Shown here: in pieces, positions 48,000-52,640 of the stretch
Position numbering within the stretch: position 1 is the first letter of the stretch
Layout: each line of letters begins with the position of its first letter
NCBI GenBank assembly: GCA_002868905.1
Contig: PKUA01000027.1
Location: 1-52,640 of the forward strand
From: Desulfuromonas sp.
GTDB lineage: Bacteria > Desulfobacterota > Desulfuromonadia > Desulfuromonadales > Geothermobacteraceae
DNA length: 52,640 nucleotides
Direction: 5' to 3'
Position numbers and translations under genes: made by a program
Notes under the pieces: generated by a model
Database searches by the model: none
Seen by the model: the letters and a program-made list of their open reading frames with translations, nothing else
What the model was told of the DNA's origin: nothing

Positions 48000-49715
48000 T
48001 CACCCCGCAAAAGTTACCCGGTTAATTTCAGGGAGGCTGGATATGCCGGCCACAACCTTTTCCATGGCTGATTCACGTAAAAACATGGTGCCTGCCCGGG
48101 CCGCGACCTCTTTCAGGTGAGAAACCGAGGCTTTCGTCACAATCAATTCCCTGATTTCGTCGTCCAATTCAAGAAGCTCGATAATGGCACTTCGCCCCAT
48201 GTAGCCGGTTCCATGGCATTCACGACAACCCTCGCCTTCGTAGAACACAACGTCCTGATAATCAGGCCCGATAAAACCGGACTCCTCCAAAACGTTTTCA
48301 TCGTATTCAACCGGCTTGCGACAATGAACGCAGAGTTTTCGCACCAATCTTTGAGCCGCGACACAGTTAAGACAGGAGACGAAATTGTAAGGGTCGATCC
48401 CCATATGCAGGAAACGACCAAGCACATCGAAAACGTTGTTGGCATGAACAGTTGTGAAAACCAGGTGACCCGTCAACGCTGACTGAACTGCTATCTGGGC
48501 GGTCTCCGGGTCGCGAATCTCCCCGACCATGATCTTGTCCGGATCGTGGCGTAAAATCGAACGGAGCCCTTTGGCAAAAGTCAGCCCCTTCTTCTCATTG
48601 ACCGGTATCTGCACCACACCTTTCAGTTGGTACTCAACCGGATCTTCAATGGTGATGATTTTCTCTTCTTCGTTATGAATCTCGGTCAATGCTGCATAAA
48701 GCGTTGTGGTTTTACCACTACCGGTCGGACCTGTCACAAGCACCATGCCGTAAGGTTCGCGAATTTTCCGCCGGAATCGAACCCGTTCACGTTCGGAAAT
48801 ACCAAGGACATCCAGGGTCAGTCCCTTCAGGTCTGCCGCGATACTTTCTTTGTCGAGAATCCGGATAACAGCATCTTCCCCGAAAACACTCGGCATAATG
48901 GAAACACGAAAATCGATCGATTTATTGCCACGTCGCACCTTGAAGCGACCGTCCTGAGGGATGCGCCGCTCAGAGATGTCGAGCTCGCTCATGACCTTGA
49001 TACGTGAAATGATCGGGCTTTGAAACCGGTTATCGAGCGGCTCGGTAGCACGAAACAACACTCCATCGACCCTGTACTTGATAACGACACCATCAAGGTT
49101 CGTTTCGATATGGATGTCGCTTGCCCGTTTGTTCAGAGCATCGAAAAGAGTCGAATCAATGAGCCGAATAATCGGGCTGCTGTCGTCCGTCAGTTTTTCT
49201 ATCGAAAGGACTTCTTCTCCCTTATCCGTCTCCTTGACAAGCTGCAGCTTGAAATCTTCTGAAACTTCCTGCAGAACCTGCTTGGACCCTTCCCCCTTTT
49301 CCAGAAGAAGTTTAATTTTTCCGGGGGCTCCTACCTGCAGGAGTAATGGAGTCCCAAGTTGCATCTCGAGATCGTCGAGGGTCGCGATATCCGACGGGTC
49401 AGCAACGGCAGCCACCAACCCCTCTTCGTCACGCCGCAGTGGCACCAGAAGATGCCGTAGCGGCAAACCACTTGGCAGTTGTTCGAGTAGATCGGTATCA
49501 AGTGAAACGTCATTCAGGTCACAGTATGGGAGACCGAATTGAACGGCGAGGCCCTGTGCCAGATCATCCGCACTGTACAACCCTTCGGAAATACCTGTTT
49601 CACCGAACCTCTTTCCCGATATGGGCATGGCCTCGAGAATCAAGGTGACCTGGGCGGGTGCAATGGCTCCGAGTTCAACCAGAATCTCGCCAATTTTTTT
49701 TCTTTCAAATGCCAT
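48000..49715 (-). CDS. gspE: type II secretion / pilus assembly ATPase
   Basis: The 571-residue ATPase powers pseudopilus assembly. It has an N-terminal MshEN-type domain (about 1-150), a linker, the N2 domain and the AAA-like catalytic domain with Walker A GPTGSGKTTTLY (329-340), an Asp box, Walker B (KIMVGEIRDPETAQ) and the zinc-binding tetracysteine pair CVHC and CREC (about 455-505). These traits are shared by GspE and PilB. It follows gspF by 17 bases and is followed by pilM after 1 base. Confidence 0.95.
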   Translation of the reverse strand: MAFERKKIGEILVELGAIAPAQVTLILEAMPISGKRFGETGISEGLYSADDLAQGLAVQFGLPYCDLNDVSLDTDLLEQLPSGLPLRHLLVPLRRDEEGLVAAVADPSDIATLDDLEMQLGTPLLLQVGAPGKIKLLLEKGEGSKQVLQEVSEDFKLQLVKETDKGEEVLSIEKLTDDSSPIIRLIDSTLFDALNKRASDIHIETNLDGVVIKYRVDGVLFRATEPLDNRFQSPIISRIKVMSELDISERRIPQDGRFKVRRGNKSIDFRVSIMPSVFGEDAVIRILDKESIAADLKGLTLDVLGISERERVRFRRKIREPYGMVLVTGPTGSGKTTTLYAALTEIHNEEEKIITIEDPVEYQLKGVVQIPVNEKKGLTFAKGLRSILRHDPDKIMVGEIRDPETAQIAVQSALTGHLVFTTVHANNVFDVLGRFLHMGIDPYNFVSCLNCVAAQRLVRKLCVHCRKPVEYDENVLEESGFIGPDYQDVVFYEGEGCRECHGTGYMGRSAIIELLELDDEIRELIVTKASVSHLKEVAARAGTMFLRESAMEKVVAGISSLPEINRVTFAG

Positions 49716-49732
49716 TCAAAATGCTCCGCCCC

Positions 49733-50935
49733 TTATCCGGCGACGACGCCACCCAGTTGGAATATCGGGATATACATGGCAACAACGACCCCACCGATCA
49801 ATAAACCCATAGATGCCATCATGATCGGTTCAACAAGGGTTGTCATGCGATCAAGACGACGCTCAACTTCGCTCTCGTAAAATGCCGCCACATCTTCCAG
49901 CATCTGTGCAAGGGCACCACCTTTTTCTCCGACAGCGATCATACGAAGAGCAAGCCCCGGAAATATTCCACTCCCTTCAAACGCCTGACCGATATTCTCC
50001 CCTTCTTCAACCCTTTGAATCGCTTGGACCATCGCTAACTCAAGAATACGGTTGTTTAAAGTTCCACGCGACATTTTCAGGGCTTCAACGACCGGGATTC
50101 CACTCAACAGTGTTGTCCCAAGGGTCCTGCAGAAACTGAGCAGAGCGTATTCCCTCGCTAGATTTCCGAGAAAAGGGACTCGTAAAATCAGGCGATCCGC
50201 AATCAAACCGCCCTTTTCACTTTGCAGGAACCACCGCAACAACGGAACAACTGCAATTAGAAGCGGCACAAAAAAGGGCAAAGCGGCAATGACCCAATCA
50301 GCCAATGACATGACAAACACGGTAATTAATGGCAGGTCGACATTGGCATCCGAGTAAATACTGGTAAAACTTGGCACAACATAAACCAGTAAAAAAACCA
50401 GAACCGCAATAACTGCAAAACTCAACATCGCCGGATAAAAAGATGCATTCTTGACCTTGGCCTTGATCGCCTCGACACGTTTCTGATATTCGATGTACCG
50501 GGAAAGAGTTACCGGTAGATCCCCGGTCCGTTCGCCTGCCTTGATTGACGCCACATAGAGCAACGGGAAAAAGTGCGGGAACTTGGCAAACGATTCGGAT
50601 ACGCTGTTGCCACCACGGATATCTTCCCGAACTTCCTGCAACACTTGCCTCGCAGCCCCCCCCTCATGACGTTCCAGCAAGGCATCGAGGGTTTGCAGAA
50701 TTGGAAGGCCCGCCTTGAGCAGGACCAGAAACTCCTGGTTGAAACTTAGAAAGCGGCGCCCCCCCCAGCCGGCCCCTTTGCTTTTCAGAAATTGAAACGG
50801 CCTTTTCTGAATCTGAAAAACATGAAACCCCTGTTCTTCGAGACTCGCCTGCAATAGCTCCCGGCTCGATGCTTCGAACTCACGGTCGATGACCCGCCCA
50901 TCAGCGGATCCAAGTTTGCATTGAAACGTCGGCAT
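49733..50935 (-). CDS. gspF: type II secretion inner membrane protein GspF
   Basis: The 400-residue membrane protein has the two repeated GspF domains with three membrane helices: FLSFNQEFLVLLKAGLPILQTLDAL at the start of repeat 1 and LLSFCRTLGTTLLSGIPVVEALKMSRG in repeat 2. The hydrophobic segments lie at about 170-190, 220-240 and 375-395. It is the platform core that the ATPase drives. It is the first gene of the long secretion-envelope operon. The ribosome site before the ATG is weak. A run of eight G at 50759-50766 encodes W-G-G in frame. Confidence 0.93.
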   Translation of the reverse strand: MPTFQCKLGSADGRVIDREFEASSRELLQASLEEQGFHVFQIQKRPFQFLKSKGAGWGGRRFLSFNQEFLVLLKAGLPILQTLDALLERHEGGAARQVLQEVREDIRGGNSVSESFAKFPHFFPLLYVASIKAGERTGDLPVTLSRYIEYQKRVEAIKAKVKNASFYPAMLSFAVIAVLVFLLVYVVPSFTSIYSDANVDLPLITVFVMSLADWVIAALPFFVPLLIAVVPLLRWFLQSEKGGLIADRLILRVPFLGNLAREYALLSFCRTLGTTLLSGIPVVEALKMSRGTLNNRILELAMVQAIQRVEEGENIGQAFEGSGIFPGLALRMIAVGEKGGALAQMLEDVAAFYESEVERRLDRMTTLVEPIMMASMGLLIGGVVVAMYIPIFQLGGVVAG

Positions 50936-50983
50936 AAGGTTGGAAAGATAGCATATTTTATTAAGAAAATCGAACCTCTGAAC

Positions 50984-51015
50984 AAAAAAAGCCGACTACA
51001 ATCAGCCGGCTTTTT
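50984..51015 (-). terminator. bidirectional intrinsic terminator after the cytochrome operon
   Basis: A run of seven A (50984-50990) is followed by GCCG, a loop, CGGC and five T. The stem can be extended by the A/T tracts on both sides, so it should work in both directions. It lies just beyond the cytochrome stop at 51037 and before gspF, so it separates the two minus-strand operons. Confidence 0.8.
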
Positions 51016-51036
51016 CCTGTTGAACTCATACGTTGA

Positions 51037-52161
51037 TCAATAACTCTTCGGGTTATGCTCAACGCCGTGACAATTCAACAAACAACTACCGGTTCGTGAC
51101 GAGGCCCCCTGGCTCTCAAAGGCGAGTTTCCCGTCGGCATTCGGCAGCACCACGTCCTCGTTAAAACGGATCAGATATTGATAATTGCTGCTGCCGTGCG
51201 CATCGTGGCAGGTGATGCAGGATGTCCCGTCAACCCCTGCTGCGCTGTTCCCTTGAATATGCTGGGCATGATAGGGGAAACTCTCGTTCCCCAGGATGCT
51301 GGCCCGCTCATGACATTTATAACAGAGCGCATAAGCAAATTCGCTTTCGGGCAAGGCATCGTCCATCTGGAAATTTTCAACCAACAAGCCGCGATAAATT
51401 GAGCCATGCGGTCCCTTGGCACCGTCCGGATCATCATTGCCATGACAGTCTTTGCAGCTTATACGGGAAACCTCGTTCGGTTTCTCAGCTTTTTCAACAT
51501 ACGGATCTTTAAGGCTGATGACGTAAAGGTTCCGGCCTTCCGCCTCAACCGGATGATAGGAGCGATTTTCAATTCTGAACTCGGAGTGCTTGTTCGTCGA
51601 ATTGAACGGGAGGTTTGCGCTGTCAGAATGGCACAGATAACAGAGTTCATACTCTTGTTCGATATCAGCAATCAGGTTTCCGACTCGTTTCCCACGCAGA
51701 CCGGCGAAAGGACGCTCCTTCTCGCTCAGGTGGGGGCTGTGACAATCGACACACTCACTATGACGCGCCACATCAACCTGGTCTTCAGGGAGAATTTCAC
51801 GTCTTTGATGGACCCCGTTGATGGATAAAACCGGGTGATTGTAGGTTTTTTGCAACGAGTTTTCGATATCGGCCAGCTTGGGTTTGCCTTTCAACAATCC
51901 AGCATCTCTCATTGCCTGTCTGGCGTCATCGCCGCCATGGCAGGTCAGGCATCCGCTCTCTTCACCGGTAATCGCAATATTCATTTTCCGGTGACAGGCA
52001 CGGCAGGATCGTGGCAAAAAGCCGCGATTGGCATGAGTCCCCTGGAGAACTTCGCGGCGGCCATCAACAACCGAAGGTGCAGCGTTGGCCGAGGGTGGAA
52101 GAGCCGAAAAAACGATCAGCAGCAACCAGCATGAGATACAGAGAAAAGCCCTTTCAATCAT
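51037..52161 (-). CDS. octahaem-type c-type cytochrome
   Basis: The 374-residue exported protein has a signal peptide (MIERAFLCISCWLLLIVFSALPPSANA). It has seven standard haem motifs in order, CRACH, CLTCH, CVDCH, CYLCH, CKDCH, CYKCH and CITCH, and an eighth with a longer spacer, CLLNCH, near the C-terminus. CHSPH and CHDAH resemble doubled-CXXCH domain repeats. The protein should be periplasmic or surface-associated and carry electrons. Its ATG overlaps the stop of the upstream cytochrome by 4 bases. The partner oxidoreductase is not in the window. Confidence 0.92.
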   Translation of the reverse strand: MIERAFLCISCWLLLIVFSALPPSANAAPSVVDGRREVLQGTHANRGFLPRSCRACHRKMNIAITGEESGCLTCHGGDDARQAMRDAGLLKGKPKLADIENSLQKTYNHPVLSINGVHQRREILPEDQVDVARHSECVDCHSPHLSEKERPFAGLRGKRVGNLIADIEQEYELCYLCHSDSANLPFNSTNKHSEFRIENRSYHPVEAEGRNLYVISLKDPYVEKAEKPNEVSRISCKDCHGNDDPDGAKGPHGSIYRGLLVENFQMDDALPESEFAYALCYKCHERASILGNESFPYHAQHIQGNSAAGVDGTSCITCHDAHGSSNYQYLIRFNEDVVLPNADGKLAFESQGASSRTGSCLLNCHGVEHNPKSY

Positions 52162-52640
52162 AAATTATGCCCATCATTCGGTGGCCCGGTTTTGGCACCG
52201 GCACCGGTATGGCACTGAACGCAGGTCGCATTGTAATCGGCATCTTCATTGGAGGCACCGGTAAACTTGGCCCAGAACGGCAGATTGTACCCGCTCGCTC
52301 CCCGACTGTTGTGATGTGGGTTGTGGCAGGTGGTACACTGCATGCGGCTCTGACTATCGAGGCGGACATCTCTTTCGATATCAGGGTCAGGAACGACATA
52401 GCCGTTGTTGATTCCGTTGGTGTTGATGTAGGCCGCGACCGTATCGTTGTAGACGAAGGAAACGGGGTGTGTCTGGGCAAAATCAAGGGTTGTCCCATCA
52501 AGCGGATCAAAAATCTTGGCAACATCGGTAATATAATTCGCCGTCATGGCAATATTTTTACCCGAAGCAAGCTCTCCGAGGGCCGTGGCGCCATCATGGC
52601 AGGAAAGACAAAGTTTCGTCGAACCGTTCGGGTATTCAAC
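52158..52640 (-). CDS. multihaem c-type cytochrome, partial (5' part beyond the right edge)
   Basis: The frame is open at the right edge and ends at 52158, leaving the last 160 codons. Three haem motifs are visible: CLSCH close to the edge, CTTCH in MQCTTCHNPHHNSRG and CVQCH near the end. NPHH resembles the distal-His pattern of the doubled-CXXCH family. The stop overlaps the next cytochrome start as ATGA, so the two are co-translated. Total haem number and signal peptide cannot be seen. Confidence 0.9.
   Translation of the reverse strand, partial: VEYPNGSTKLCLSCHDGATALGELASGKNIAMTANYITDVAKIFDPLDGTTLDFAQTHPVSFVYNDTVAAYINTNGINNGYVVPDPDIERDVRLDSQSRMQCTTCHNPHHNSRGASGYNLPFWAKFTGASNEDADYNATCVQCHTGAGAKTGPPNDGHNL

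Overview
The window looks like chromosomal DNA of a Desulfuromonadales/Geobacterales-type bacterium (Desulfobacterota). The basis is gene content: multihaem c-type cytochromes at both ends, a large sigma-54-linked chemotaxis island, a bacteriohaemerythrin, a PilMNO-type secretion cluster with a cohesin-bearing secretin, and a NifU/NifS pair with no nitrogenase genes. This is inference from families, not from a database search. No rRNA, tRNA, CRISPR array, transposase or phage gene was seen.

Left part (1-12165): the start of a haem lipoprotein running off the left edge, an AEC-family permease, nifU-nifS, a class C beta-lactamase-fold serine hydrolase, a complete adaptor / RND pump / outer-membrane-factor operon (11202 down to 5271, with overlapping stops and starts), and a divergent membrane-anchored alpha/beta hydrolase.

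Chemotaxis island (12428-29894): two sets of mcp-cheW-STAS-cheY-cheA share order, spacing and the 4-base cheY/cheA overlap. One copy each of cheR, cheB, cheD, a histidine kinase lacking its phospho-accepting His, a bacteriohaemerythrin, a receiver-PAS protein and a receiver lie with the upstream set. The upstream set has kept only a broken remnant of its chemoreceptor, and cheD is split by a frameshift at a run of nine G. Sigma-54-type promoters precede both sets, and a shared G-rich element lies about 175 bp upstream of each. Beyond the downstream set are two convergent receivers that share an unusual Cys cluster; one lacks the phosphoryl-accepting Asp.

Isoprenoid/nuclease block (30354-35571): xseA, an M23 peptidase, xseB, ispA and dxs on the minus strand, ending in a clear intrinsic terminator. 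A ParA-like ATPase diverges from xseA.

Envelope block (36462-50935): a minus-strand run gspF, gspE, pilM, pilN, pilO, a PilP/GspC-like gene, secretin, two pseudopilins, ftsE, ftsX, an EnvC-like activator, a C-terminal processing protease and a YibQ-like divergent polysaccharide deacetylase. Secretion-machine genes are therefore continuous with the FtsEX-EnvC peptidoglycan-remodelling module. A terminator at 50984-51015 separates it from the cytochrome operon that enters from the right edge.
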